Shown here: piece after piece, positions 1 through 11,480 of the stretch
Numbering within the stretch: the stretch's first letter is position 1
Layout: each line of letters begins with the position of its first letter
Assembly (NCBI GenBank): GCA_021613375.1
Contig: CM038702.1
Span: forward strand, 22,300,349 to 22,364,348
Source: Megaleporinus macrocephalus
Lineage: Eukaryota > Chordata > Actinopteri > Characiformes > Anostomidae
DNA length: 64,000 nt
Direction of reading: 5' to 3'
The notes under the pieces: generated by a model
What the model saw: only the letters and a program-made list of their open reading frames with translations
Database searches by the model: none
What the model was told of the DNA's origin: nothing
Translations under genes and position numbers: made by a program

Positions 1-482
1 AGTACTCCAGCCAATCACATTCCTGAGCTATAATAAGCAAGAGAAAGTAAAGAAAGAATGAAAGAAAGAAAAAGAGAAAAAAACTAAACAAGCAATTCCT
101 AGGGTTGTAACAGGACAGTGTTCTACTTGAAGAAAACATGTTCACTATTTCATAAGGAATTTGAACACATAGGTAAATTTTGGCAAGTTTCTGTCTTCAT
201 TCAGGACTTTTATGTAATTTTCATAAGGACTAGCGATTTGATTTCCTGTACACACAACAATTACTGAATTTAATAGCTAAAATTCATTCTATCTTCATAA
301 AAATGCTTTCTGCTTGTAAGCATAGATGTGATATCATCTGAAAGCTTTCAGTCTACACTTCTTATAAATTGAGAAATTATTAACACTAGAACATTCTTGT
401 TAGTGATAACTATGACTTCTAATATTTAGGCAGATAACTGGTTAGCTCTTATAAAATGCTCTCATTTATCATTTTTTAAAGC

Positions 483-514
<32 letters not shown>

Positions 515-551
515 TCACTGAGATGCCTAACACTAACTCTTTAATCACAAG
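1..551 (+). other. intron of b4galnt3 with (TTA)n microsatellite
   Basis: AT-rich intronic sequence that does not code on the + strand. A TTA run of about 32 bases spans 483-514, just before the acceptor of the first visible exon. Confidence 0.7.
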
Positions 552-741
552 CCGAGAATCAAAAGCCTGATCCAAACTGGGAGCGAGTGGTCAACGTAAA
601 TCCTGTGAACTTCGATTCAAATCAGCCCACAGTGGTCACCCAGGTCTGCAAGAGAGCTGGAAATGTCATAATGCATGAGAATGAAGTCATGCCTGTAGTC
701 GACGCCTTTATGAACAAACTGCAGTCAACAGAGAGCACTAG
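552..741 (+). CDS. b4galnt3: b4galnt3 exon, start of visible catalytic region
   Basis: First exon in the window. It encodes [18 protein letters not shown] and continues to [10 protein letters not shown]. The acceptor is taken as the AG at 550-551; an AG at 555-556 is a possible alternative. The donor GT at 742 splits a serine codon (AG|T) that the next exon completes. The intron that follows is only 97 bp. Confidence 0.85.
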
Positions 742-3700
742 GTAAATACTTACTTCTTTTAAGCTGCTTTGCTTTTAAACTTCTTATCGTGTGTCATGGA
801 CTGCTCAAACAGTTGGACCTGATTCTTCATGTGTGCAGTAAGTTGGTCCTGAAGCGTATACTGAATGTGGAGAAGAGGGTGGATGGCGATGTGGATGGTC
901 GCTACCTGCTGGAACTGGAGCTGGAGGACGCGCAGGGCCAGAACATGTTGCTGTCTCATTACTTCTATGTTACTGCAAATAAGGAGAGCAGTCCAGAATC
1001 ACCACAGCTACCTACTCTCTGCAGCCCACAAGGCTTCTCCTGGAACCCAGAGGCCAGAGTCAATGTCATCCTGCCAGGTCAGAACTGAAGGATCTTTTCA
1101 TGCATTTAGAATCATTTCTTTAATTATATGAAGCCTATGCCAGTGCTTATTGGGTGGAAGTCAGTAAATACGCTGGACAGGTGGAAATGAACATTAGAAA
1201 TATTAGTGTGCTGGAAGTCTGGGATATTTTTTTTATGCTACAAACTTCAGTTTTAGAGGTTGGCTACATTTTCTGCTTCTTATAATGCCCATAATCCCAA
1301 ATAATCCAGATTCTATACGTTCTATATCCCTAAACTCACACTGATCCTCTGCCATGGTTGACTGTTGGATGTACACATGGATTTGAAGAGTCTGTTATTG
1401 CTCTTATAGTATACATATTGTCTATTGTTACTTCCAAAGAGTCCTGAAAACATCTACACCTCAGAAGCAAATCCATTTTTTATCTTTTTTTTTCTCAGTA
1501 ACAACTTCTTGACAGCTACACATCCATTTAAACCCACATTGTTAAGATGTGTCTTCTCACAGTGGAGGGATAGACAGGGTTCTTGGCTAGCAGATCTGAA
1601 GCAATAGTGGAGCAAAGATAAAAGTTTGATGGTGACAAATTTAGTAATCTATTTGGCATCATTGCTAGGAGGCTTGTTTTAGACTTTTCATCACTTTTTT
1701 GAACTTCAGTTTTAGAGTTATATATCTACTTTATTTTTATTGTTTATTTTATTTTGATCCCTATTAGCTCCTATAATGATAGCAGCTATTCTCCATGAGG
1801 TCCATCAGATATAAAATACACATAAACATTATACATACACAACAAAAAATAAAAATAAAAACATACTCTATATAGTCGTTGAGGTTTGTGCAATTTTCTG
1901 TCAAATACAGTACTGTGTAAAAATCTTATAATTATATTTAATAAGCTATTTTTCTCAAACAAAAATATTTAAAAATATATACAAAGTAGTGGTTTTGCAT
2001 ATATCAGTGTGTTTATTTAATCCTTTTCAAATCCTTTTCTTCGTGGTAACCCAGTATCATTTGCAGTTATCATCTAACACCTGCTTTGACTACTCAGTAC
2101 TTCATTAAGCTAAATCAAGATTAGTGCTGAAGGAATTTAAGAAATGTATGGAATGTCTGTGGCATCCAGGAGAAATCTGTTCATCAAACTGACTTGAAGA
2201 TAGAAGATATTATCATCAATCTTGATATTAACTTCTTCAAAATAAGATATTCATGTTTTATGTACCATAAAATCATGTTTATCTACATCTGTTCTGATGA
2301 TATCTGGTGTTATTACGTATGACAATACACTTATTACTAAGATAAAGGGTTTAAAACAATGAGCTTAGCTGCTTAAGACTTTTGCACAGTAGGGTACATG
2401 CTGAGTTTTGCACTTTTGTTTGTTTTAAATTCTCTGTTGATATCTGTTGATACCCCAACAGTGAAAAAACAGGGCAGATGGATCATTCAGTTTATCAGAC
2501 AAATGGAAAAAATCTACAGAGCCACGAGGGATGAAAACTTTAATGTGATCATCATTGACTACAGCAGTGATGACATTGACATACAGAAGGCACTGCAAAA
2601 TGCAGAACTACCAAGGTGCTACTTCTATTTGTTCTAAAAATATTTTCTATCAGATTTAATATTGAGAGTCGTGGTATGTGTTCATTCCGTAACACTGCCA
2701 CTGTACATCTGCAGCTACCAGTATAAGAGGCTGGAAGGAACTTTCCTAAAAACAACAGCAATTCAAACAGCAATTGATCTGGTTGAAGTACGTCACTCAT
2801 TTATTTCCTCCAAACAAACTGCAATAAATATGATCAGTGTTTTGTTCTCCGAATGCAATTAAGCTTACGCTTTGTTTTACATTTCATGTTAAGTAATTGT
2901 GTTTGGTTCTTTTGTACTTTTAGGATCAGAACAGTATTTTGTTCACATGTGACTTGCATCTCAACTTCCCGGTATCAATAATTGACACGGTGCGTAAACA
3001 CTGCGTGCAAGGGAAAATGATTTTTGCCCCGGCTTTGATGAGACTGGACTGCGGCTACTCAGCACGAAATCCCTCAGGTACTGATCTGATATCTGACAGG
3101 ACACATGTTCAGGTGGTAAAAGGTGAATGACTGAAATTGGTTAAATTGACCAGTGTGATCATATATGAGTGTTTTAGTTTGAATGATTTCTTTTACTGTT
3201 TTATTCTCTCACAGCTAGTTTCAAATAAATGTCAGTGGTGGTCAGTGTCATTGCTCCTATAACAGTACTTCTGAAAAACCACTGCCATTTGCTTATCATT
3301 AGTGTGCACCTGCTACTCCATCCTAAGACATTTCAAAATTCCCCCCAGAATGCACCAGTCACTGTCTGCATCAAGGTGATTATAGTTTATTTAGGCGATT
3401 GTCATTAGATATATTATTATTATTATTTTGAACCAGTGGGGAACAGCCATGACCCTCTATGCCCTAAAATATTCTTATAACACCAGTAGCAAACCGTGAC
3501 CCTTAAGCCTCGGCCCTCTCCCCCAAAATCCCCGCCCCCACACACAAACACCACGTCTGAAAAAAAAATTGTGTTTCCTCTCCTAATAACCTGCAAGTCA
3601 AGAGGAATATGTAGACAACACACCCGCATCACATTCATGTCATATTCATGTCAAAACTCGAGCGTGCAAAAACGTAGGGTGAATGATTTAAAGCTACACG

Positions 3701-6700
3701 TTTTAACATTTCGCGCATTTTCATAAGCATTTTCCTCCTTTAATGCTTTTTTCACTCGTGATTTGATACTTTTCCTCACACGCAAAGTGCAACACCATCG
3801 GCTGCTCAAGAGCACAAGAGAGTTTTTAGAGGGGTGGGTTTTTCACTACTGCTCTGAACCATCGGGTTTATTGATTTAGAAACTGCAGCATTAATAGCAG
3901 GTCAAATAATTCTTTCTTTCTTTCTTTCTTTCTTCATAATGCAATTGGCTGGACACTTATAAGTTAAATTTTCTTATAAGTTATAGGTTTATAGATATTT
4001 GCCTTTTTCATTACATTTTATTTTATTGTTTTTTTACAGCCATTGAGCATATTTTATCATTGCCTATTTAGTTTTTGTGTAACAAATGTCTCAAATATTG
4101 AAATATTTGCTATGCTTCACTGCAACCAGAGTGAATTCAATGTGAACTGAAATTCTTAATATATTTTACTTCTATACCATGACATATTTATGTGTAAAAC
4201 ATAGCCCTGTTAGTTTCTGGTGCTGTCCAATAATCACTAACAGTATTTTATCTACCTCGGTAAGAGATTGTAATTGTTAACAGGTGTCCTGAGATGGACT
4301 CGTGCGTTCTGGAAGTAATGTAAAGTTATGCATTCTGGAAGTGACTCAATGAGGTGTGGCACACGATGATGACTAGATGTTAAAACAGATGTTGTTACAG
4401 AGATGCATGTTGTTCTAGGTGTTATTTTTAAAAAATCAGTTCCACCTTAGAGCCAGGACAGCGAGTGCACAGACCAATTGCACAATATAAGGAGCACATA
4501 TACACAGTCAGTCTGCGTCAGTCTGTCCTTGGCAGTTGTCGGGGTTGCCTAAAAAGTTTCTGGAAGTGTCCTCGGTTTCTCCCAGCTTAAGCTTTGTTAT
4601 CTGTGACAGGTTTCTGGGAGATTGATGGTTATGGTCTGATAGGAATCTATAAATCAGACATGGACCGAATTGGAGGGATGAACACCAGAGACTTCAAAGA
4701 TAAATGGGGAGGAGAGGACTGGGAGTTGCTAGACAGGTAAGAGATAAAGATTGTTTACTGATCAGTTACAAATTGTGCCATGCTATGTGTATTTATTAAT
4801 TGACTTATACAGGTTGTATAGTATATAAAAACACTTTCAGGCTTTTGGCCACTTCACCCGATATCAGAAACAGGTAGATTTGTCCCACCCAAAAATTAAA
4901 CCATAGAAAAAGCAGAAACTATTAAAAAACACTTTATTCTAAAAGCACGTTTTGGCAGCCTTCACAATTCACACGTTGTGTTTGTTGTCAGCAACAGGCT
5001 CTGGTTGTTAGGTGGTCTTTAACTTTGTTAAGGCTTGTGTTGAGATGCCTGTTCAGAAATCCTGCTGTCGGCAGTTTACTGACCGGAGCTTTTGCCTCGG
5101 TGGAGCGTTGGGTAGCTCGCGCCAGCTTTAAACGCGAGGTCAGTGATGAGAGCAATGAACAGCAAAATATACTGCAATAAACCGGCTTTAGTATAATGTG
5201 TTGTTATGGTAACAGACTAGGAGGGTTTGGGTTAGCTAACGTTTAACGTTTTGCAGACCAGGGCGTAGCTAGCCCTAGTTTAGATTTAAATTGAGTCCTA
5301 GCACCCCTAAAGATTATAGTAAAACCAACTTTTTTTTTCTTTTAACCTTAATTTGTCTCTGACAAGCTGGAAATGTTAATCCAATTATTTTAACAAGGAA
5401 AAGACAGCAGCCATTGTTAAAAGTGCTGTCGGTAGTGCAGTATGTAATGTTCCAGAGGGTGCTGTTTGGGACACAGCCTTACTGTCTAACTTTAATGTTA
5501 GTCTTGTCTAGTCAGGAAACCTTAACATACATATATTTGTCATTTCATTTCAGCATCACGCAACCAAAGAAAATAATAATTGTTTTGGTTATATATGTAT
5601 ATAATCCAGACACTGCATGTATAATTTAAAAGTTTTCTGACAGCAGTAGTATGTAATGTGGAGTATTTTGTTTAGTTTGTAAAGTGATCTTTAATTGGAT
5701 TTATAATAGTATAAAATATAATAATAAACAGACGTACAGATAATGTTGTATTTTGTTTATTTATTTACAATTTACTGTAATTCCACAAATGTTGTTCTAC
5801 GTCACTATACATACAGTAATATCTTACCTACAGTGGAATCAGGTTATAGGAAATATTTAGGAGATAGGGTGGGCTTTGATTCATATTAGCAAATGTGTCA
5901 ACTTCAAACCCACTCCTACGCCGTTGAGGTAGAGATAGAATTAAAGTGAATAAAACTATAGTTAAGCAATGAATATGCAGTTATGAGCAAATTACAGCTC
6001 AGATGTTTTTAAGTGTGTATTAACAGGAAGCGTACAGTTAAATTACGGTGTTTTTATAGCATTGCCACAGAAGTTATATTCACAAAGGTGAGACTGCTCC
6101 TGTCTTCAGGCTCATCAGTGTTAAATGCTGAGCGAAGGTTTGAAAAAACGTCTATATGGAATACTTTAAATTAAAGTTACCAGTATCTTGTTAAAGGTGT
6201 GGGTGCTGAAGTTGACGTCCCATTAAGTGGTATCATGGTTACATTTGGGCATCTGTACAAACTGTAGCATTTAAGGTGGAAGCAAACATTAGTTCAAGAA
6301 GTTGGCAAACAGGAAGCCAATTTAAGTTGAACATCAACCTTGCCTGTTAACAATTTAGCTCATTGGAAAACAATAGTGCACATTAATAAATGGTAATAGT
6401 GACTGTTTGTGTCGGTTGTATGTGGTGCCATGCATGTGATTATCCAAGAAGGAATTTTGTTCCTAAGGCCTACTCGTCCGATTTTGGGGTGCCAGCATAG
6501 CACGTTTTTTTATATGTGTTCAAAAATAAAAAGTTTCAGCCTAAAGCTTAATGTTATGTTCAGTTTAAGTGTTTTATCCCTACACGTGTCACGTAGGCCT
6601 ATAATAAATCCTACATATTAGTAAAACCAACTACCAACTTTGAGGTTAAATTCAAGGGGAATTGAGCTATATGTCTACAGGACACATAGACACAGACACA

Positions 6701-9700
6701 TGAGCGTAACACACAAAGCTGTCAGGGTGGTGCTTTTTGCATTGGCTGTACAAGATTGTCACGACAACACTGTTAGATAATGTTGTTTTATGGTGTCATG
6801 ATTACCTGTCTGCAACTTACCGAATTCCAGAAGGTTCAGGTTGTAAAAATGTACTGACAAGGTTGTCACAAGGTTGTCATATAACCTTGTGACAGCTATT
6901 TCTGAGGAATTCATTTCAATGTTGTGACAGCATTGGGCACCAAATCAGTACATTGTCAAGTAACCTTGTCTGCTGGGATATGTTTAACATTCACCCTGAG
7001 AATAAACGCTTTCAAACTAAACTTGTTTTAGCCCAAGTTTAAAATATAATGTTTGCCCAACACAAATGTCTCATAAACTTATCTTAAATCCTGCTAATCC
7101 TGCTAACAATTTAAGCTAACAGTCACTAAGAAAACCAAAACAAGCGTCAGAGCTTGCAAACTGCTGCTGGCATGCTTTTCAGACAGATAATACTGGTGCA
7201 GTGTGCTAGGAGCTTGTGGAGCTCAGTGTATAGATTTTCTGAGTGAAGCAGAAGGATGAGTAACAGTCCAGGGTGTGTGTATTCATGCTGTCCTTAATGT
7301 TGCTGGTGTGACCAGCTTGCAGATCAAAAAAATGCTCTTGGATCTGGGGTCTGTCTCAGATGTTACTTACCTCTATCTGGAGGTTGAAACAGGGAGCAGA
7401 TGGGTTGTGTGAGATCAGAGGAGGCATTGCTGAACTCCTGTGTATTAGGGATAAAAGCTGATATTAAAGTAGGCTGCAATTTGTGTGCTGGACCTGTGTT
7501 TTGCAATCATGACGTCAGCTTTTTAGGTTGTGTCCAGAGTGCCTCTTCACAAACGTCAATGGATCCATAATGCTTTGGGGTTGTGTGGCAGCCAGGGGCA
7601 TAAGCAGCTTTGCATGAATAGATGGAAGAATTGCTTCAAATAGGAAGCCAATGTGTCACAATTTTCTGAGGAATTAATTTCAACGTGGTGACAACATTGG
7701 GCTTCAAAACATTATGTTGTCACAGCATAGCCGTGCTTGCTGGGCTATGTGTGATATTTAACCTGAGAGTATACGCTTTCAAACGAAACTTGTTTTAGTC
7801 CAAAGTTTAAAATATAACGTTTGCCCAACACAAATGTATCACAAAGTCGCTAAGAAAACCAAAACAAGCGCCAGCGCGTGAACAGATGCTACTGTTTTTA
7901 AACTGCTGGCATGAAACTACAGGTGTAAATCTGTGGCTGTGCGGTTCTGCAGACAGATAATACTGGTGCAATGTGCCAGGAGTTAATGGAGCTTAGTGTA
8001 TTTTTTAGATATTCTGAGTAAACCAGAAGGATGAGTAACAGTCCAGGGTGTGTGTATTCATGCTCCGCTTAGTGTTGCTGGTGTGACCAGTTCAACAGCT
8101 TGCAGATAAAAACTTGTATCTAAGCTCTTGTATCTAAGGCCTGTCTCAGATGTCACATACATCTTTTCAGCGGTTGAAACGGAGTGGATGGGTTGTGTCC
8201 AAAGAAAAAAAGAAATCTATGGATCTGTTGCGCTTTGGGGTTGTGTGGCAGCCAGTGGCATTAGCAGCTTTGCATGAACAGAAGGAAGAATTGCTTTTAC
8301 TAGGAAGCCAATGTGACAATCAATATACAGACGTTGAGAAGAGGGGTGGCCTCTACAGCAGGACAATGATCTAAATTGTACCTAAAAATCCACCCTGAGC
8401 TTCTTCAAAAAAACACAACCCGAAGCTTTTGGAATGGCCCACACAGTGCATGTGTGATATCAATGTAACTGAGAACTTGCTTATCATTAGAGATCGACCG
8501 ATATATCGGGCGGCAATTTGCATTTTTTATATAACGGCATCTGCCGATATCAGTGTTTCGCAGCGCCGATTTAAAGTCAGGCACGTCCGCGGGCAGCCCT
8601 GTGTTATTGTTGCGGTGAAACGTGCTGCTGCCGCAAGGACCCCAGGCGGAAACCTTTGAAACTATTCAGCCAAATAAGTGAAAATAAATCATTATTAGCG
8701 AACAATGACGTTTAAATGACGCAGTCACGTGTTTCTAGATGCCATAGCCGTAGATGTGAACCGGAGCGGATGTTTTACTCCTTTGCTCTGGGGCTAAAGC
8801 TAACTGCTGTAGTGTAATACACACATTAACAGGTTATTGTTACACAGAGAGTCTCTCCGGAGCCGCCAGAGCTTCCCAGACATTACTCAGCTTCCAGCAC
8901 TCGAGCCAAACGCAACTAAAGAAATAGTAAAGAGAACAGTCAGTACAGCATATCAGCGTCTCTCTGTTTCTCTCGTCGCGCGCTGTTTTTCCTCTCTCTG
9001 GCGTCGCGCGCGCTGTTTTTTTTCTCTCTCTCTCGTATCACGCGCTGTTTTTCCTCTCGTTCTCGCGTCACGCGCGCTGTTTTCCCCTCTCTCCTATCCC
9101 GCGCACCGTTTCTATTTCTCTCTGTTCTATTTCTCAACGTCTCACCGTCTGTTTTCCTGACTCTCTATTGCATCGCGCGCACTGTTTCTATTTTTCTCTC
9201 TCTCTCTGAGCACCTCACCCACCTTAAGGAACCGCAATTTTACTATAACGCGATGAAAACCCGAGCTTGCAGTGAGGCACTCTCTGTAACTGCAGCAAAC
9301 ATGTCGGCTGTATGGAAGTATCTTTCAATGCACTTCTTAATACCTTGTTAGTTTTGGGTATGAAGAAATGTACGTTACGCTCTGTCAGCAGTAATCTGGT
9401 CATACTGTTTTTTGGGAGGTAGATAATTTTTTTTTCAGTGTCAGTGTCAGTGTTCAATAAATTATGTTAAATTCAGAAATGTTGTGCATCCACTTCTTAA
9501 TAGTTTGATTTTAGCAGCAAATAAAGCAGAAAGCTTCTAGATATCGGCCCTAAAAATCGGCAGCCCATATCGGCCATTGGCTGACCCTGACCTCTAAACG
9601 TCAGCATTGGCATCAGTCGATCTCTGCTTATCATGGTGTCCAAACTTTAACAAATGTGCCCCCGTCACAACACACGCCCACCCACACGCCACACATGCAT

Positions 9701-9849
9701 AAAACATATCAAAATAGTGGTCCCTCTGTTGACTGTTCATACCTCATCTGCCTTTCAGAATCCTTGAGAACAAACTGGAGGTGGAGCGACTAAATCTGAG
9801 GAATTTTTTACACTACCACCATTCAAAGCGGGGAATGTGGAACAGCTAA
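552..9849 (+). CDS. b4galnt3: beta-1,4-N-acetylgalactosaminyltransferase, B4GALNT3/4 type (3' part of gene, 7 exons)
   Basis: Golgi type II membrane enzyme that adds GalNAc beta-1,4 to terminal GlcNAc, making LacdiNAc. Seven exons are visible: 552-741, 839-1077, 2462-2615, 2715-2787, 2924-3077, 4610-4736 and 9759-9849. All have AG/GT borders and join in one frame, giving the C-terminal 341 residues and a TAA stop. This is the GT7-type catalytic domain: an LPVKKQGRW start, a DYSSDDID stretch, the CDLHLNFP segment (likely metal/donor site), then [11 protein letters not shown], the family's WGGED catalytic motif. The tail HSKRGMW is typical of B4GALNT3/4. The N-terminal anchor and PA14 region lie upstream of the window. 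Family assignment is firm. The choice of 3 over 4 rests on st8sia1 being nearby, as both are on human 12p, and is less sure. Confidence 0.9.
839..1077 (+). CDS. b4galnt3: b4galnt3 exon with LNVEKRVDG to VNVILP
   Basis: The exon reads [40 protein letters not shown] and then [13 protein letters not shown]. The acceptor is tgtgcag at 832-838. The donor GT is at 1078, after the first base of a valine codon. The open frame runs on beyond the donor for a few codons only. Confidence 0.9.
1906..2396. mobile_element. Tc1/mariner-type MITE in b4galnt3 intron
   Basis: Non-autonomous element with imperfect terminal inverted repeats of about 25 bp. The left end is TACAGTACTGTGTAAAAATC. The right end, read in reverse complement, begins TACCCTACTGTGCAAAAGTC. 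TA dinucleotides lie at both outer ends, as expected for Tc1/mariner. About 490 bp, no coding capacity. Boundaries come from the inverted repeats alone. Confidence 0.7.
2462..2615 (+). CDS. b4galnt3: b4galnt3 exon with KKQGRW and DYSSDDID
   Basis: Completes the valine codon and reads [19 protein letters not shown], then [19 protein letters not shown]. The acidic DYSSDDID stretch is a conserved block in the chondroitin/LacdiNAc GalNAc-transferase group. The donor GT is at 2616. The intron before it holds a 491-bp MITE. Confidence 0.93.
2715..2787 (+). CDS. b4galnt3: b4galnt3 exon with [10 protein letters not shown]
   Basis: Short exon encoding [20 protein letters not shown] and DLVE. The acceptor is tctgcag at 2708-2714. 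The donor is GTACGT at 2788, in phase 0. The flanking introns are 99 and 136 bp. Confidence 0.92.
2924..3077 (+). CDS. b4galnt3: b4galnt3 exon with CDLHLNFP (DxH-type) segment
   Basis: Encodes [16 protein letters not shown], then [20 protein letters not shown] and [10 protein letters not shown]. The CDLHLNFP segment corresponds to the DxD-like metal/nucleotide-sugar site of the family (family knowledge). The acceptor is tacttttag at 2915-2923 and the donor GT is at 3078. Confidence 0.94.
3078..4609 (+). other. b4galnt3 intron, unique-looking sequence
   Basis: A 1.5-kb intron. A (TTTC)n run lies at 3910-3935 and there is a C-rich patch near 3490-3545. I see no other gene or clear mobile element. 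Confidence 0.6.
4610..4736 (+). CDS. b4galnt3: b4galnt3 exon with WGGED catalytic motif
   Basis: Encodes [31 protein letters not shown] and [16 protein letters not shown] is the acceptor-side catalytic motif of GT7-type beta-4 transferases; the first acidic residue of the ED pair is the usual base candidate. The donor GTAAGA is at 4737. The next intron is 5,022 bp, by far the longest of those seen. Confidence 0.95.
4874..5932. repeat. dispersed ~1-kb repeat, copy A
   Basis: Runs from TTTGTCCCACCCA to AACCCACTCCTACGCC. Its reverse complement recurs at about 45868-46814 in the troponin I gene. Shared blocks include the TTTGTCCCACCCA end, a CpG-rich core (TCGCGCCAGCTTTAAACGCG here), and the AAAGTGATCTTTAATTGGAT and GGGCTTTGATTCATATTA blocks. 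Family unknown to me; the copies are diverged with indels. Confidence 0.75.
6888..7654. repeat. intronic duplication, unit 1
   Basis: Begins near GACAGCTATTTCTGAGGAATT. The same ordered blocks recur from 7654: GTTTGCCCAACACAAATGT, the CTAAGAAAACCAAAACAAGC block, GATGAGTAACAGTCCAGGGT and GGTTGTGTGGCAGCCAG. The copies differ by many substitutions and indels, so the duplication is old. The 3' part (about 7553-7654) translates to [18 protein letters not shown], a Tc1-like transposase fragment. Confidence 0.75.
7655..8315. repeat. intronic duplication, unit 2
   Basis: Second copy, directly following unit 1 in the same orientation. It carries an insertion (about 7886-7945) not present in unit 1. 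It too ends in the Tc1-like fragment, which continues further here, to about 8460. Confidence 0.75.
8200..8460 (+). pseudogene. Tc1-like transposase fossil
   Basis: Conceptual translation over several frames shows a WGC/VAAS-type block, then DND (caggacaatgat) and a [19 protein letters not shown] stretch. These match the middle and C-terminal catalytic region of Tc1-like transposases (DNDPKH, ..LEWPAQ type). Frameshifts and stops make it non-functional. Confidence 0.65.
8488..9626. mobile_element. non-autonomous hAT-like transposon with 8-bp TSD
   Basis: The element starts TAGAGATCGACCGATATATC and ends CATCAGTCGATCTCTG, giving terminal inverted repeats of about 15 bp with AGAGATCGACC as the core. 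It is flanked on both sides by CTTATCAT (8480-8487 and 9627-9634), an exact 8-bp target-site duplication, which is the hAT hallmark. Length 1,139 bp. Subterminal sequence is rich in CGATAT/CCGATATC motifs at both ends. I see no transposase, so it would depend on an autonomous relative. The interior holds a minisatellite (8950-9205). Confidence 0.88.
8950..9205. repeat. CpG-rich pyrimidine minisatellite inside hAT element
   Basis: About six or seven degenerate copies of a roughly 30-40-bp unit of the form CTCTCGCGTCGCGCGCGCTG followed by TTTTTC. The strand is strongly pyrimidine-biased. The minus strand has an open frame of arginine/glutamate-rich repeats, which I take as a by-product of the repeat. 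Confidence 0.75.
9759..9849 (+). CDS. b4galnt3: b4galnt3 last coding exon
   Basis: The acceptor tttcag is at 9753-9758. The exon completes the arginine codon and reads [20 protein letters not shown], then HSKRGMWNS and TAA at 9847-9849. The end of the protein, a few residues after RGMW, fits the family. Confidence 0.93.
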
Positions 9850-11480
9850 CTAAAGGAAAAGACCTGAATGATGGACTTTTTTTCCTTACTCAGGGAAGTG
9901 GCCTAAGGAATTATGGACAACATAACTTTTGAAGTCAACAGATTATTTTTCCTTTTTACTTCTTCTCCCCCAGCCCCCACCCTACCCTAATTTTTCTTAG
10001 TCTTATTTGCAAACTTCTACATTTTTCTGCCTTAATGTTTCTATTTAATAAGCACTGTTGTAAATACTTATGTTTTTTTTTTATCCATCGGTTATAACAT
10101 TTTTCTTCCCGTAGTCTTCAATGCACGTCAACTGACATATGAATTCATGCCCCCAAAAATTGTATACAAACAGGACTTTTCCACATCCTGTGGACACCTA
10201 TTCATTTCGATATTCCTTAGTTTATAAGCTTGAGCCATTAACATTTTCAACTGTGAACAATGCAGATGACTGCATTCCCTACGGGTAGCACTCCATACAT
10301 GCCTGTCTTAGCCTGCTTTCCTTCTTTTCTTCCCATCATCCTTGCATAAAAATTATCTGTTCATGATTTGTTTTAAGGTATGAAATAATTTCCACAGGGA
10401 TTCCCAGAGGAACCAAGCTTTAGGTGCTTTCATTCGGTGGCAAAGGCCGAAGGACAGCAGCATTGTAGACTGACGTTCAGGACAGTTTTGACAGCACTTA
10501 ATATTGCCTTCATTAGCTTGCCACAATTGTAGCCATGGCATAATGAAACCCAATGCCAGGAGATCAAAACCATGTATATGAAATAGTTTACCACATTTAA
10601 CGATTCAGCCAAAGCACAAATCATAAGTCTAGAGGATTTTAAAATTATTTTTATAAATAATCAGCGAAAGCACAGATTTAAATGTGTGCTTTTAAAAAGT
10701 ATAATAAAAAATAATGTTTAGGTTTAGACTAAAATCTCCATAGATTAATATGAGTTACTGTTTGAAATGTCTGCATTGCAGGACATTACTGATTAATTTT
10801 ATAAAGTTTCTTGTTAAAAGAAAAGCACTTATTGTAACAGTAGTGAGTGTGTTACAGCAGTACGTATTTGCTGTATGTCAGTAAACAAACATCAGGAAAT
10901 TATATTTCTCAGCAATAGGTCATAGAATGTAAACATAATACAAATGCTAAAAATGTAACACATGTAATATCAGATATGTTAGCGCTTTGATAAGTTTATA
11001 CATTAAGATGTTTTAGTTACTAATAACAGTAGTTACTAATAACTAATAACTAATGAAATTGGGAATGTAAACAATGAGCATAATTACAAGCACTGTAATT
11101 CAAATCTAGACCAGCCATTATGGTGGCAATGACTGAATAACAAAATGCCACAACTTGCAATAAAATCCATTGTCCAGATTAGGATATTTTTTTAATTTCA
11201 TCCCAAAATGTGTTAATCAGTTGATTTATCTCAATGGTTGTGTAGGACCATGCAACTTAGGTTGTGTTGAAATTATATTCATATGTTCTGCCATTGCTAT
11301 TATGTCTGTCTGTAACTATGAAAACTGATTTATTTAAAATTTAACTGTTACTACATATCATTGGATATGTGGTGTTTTTCTTTATTTCTTCCTCCCCATT
11401 AATCTTTTGTTGCTTTGATTTTTGTGTATGTATGTTAGTGTTTGTTAGTGTATGTGTATTTTTGTGAAAAAAACAATAAA
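9850..11480 (+). other. probable 3' UTR of b4galnt3
   Basis: AT-rich, non-coding sequence directly after the stop codon. Possible poly(A) signals AATAAA occur at 11159-11164 and 11475-11480. The latter is preceded by a long T/G-rich tract and would give a 3' UTR of about 1.6 kb. The true end cannot be decided from sequence alone. Confidence 0.45.
11475..11480 (+). terminator. candidate poly(A) signal for b4galnt3
   Basis: AATAAA following GTGAAAAAAAC, about 1.6 kb after the stop. The sequence after it turns repeat-like. An inferred end; an earlier signal at 11159-11164 is also possible. Confidence 0.35.

Noticed and set aside
8940..9137. Arg/Glu-rich minus-strand open frame
   Set aside because: Produced by the CpG/pyrimidine minisatellite inside the hAT element.
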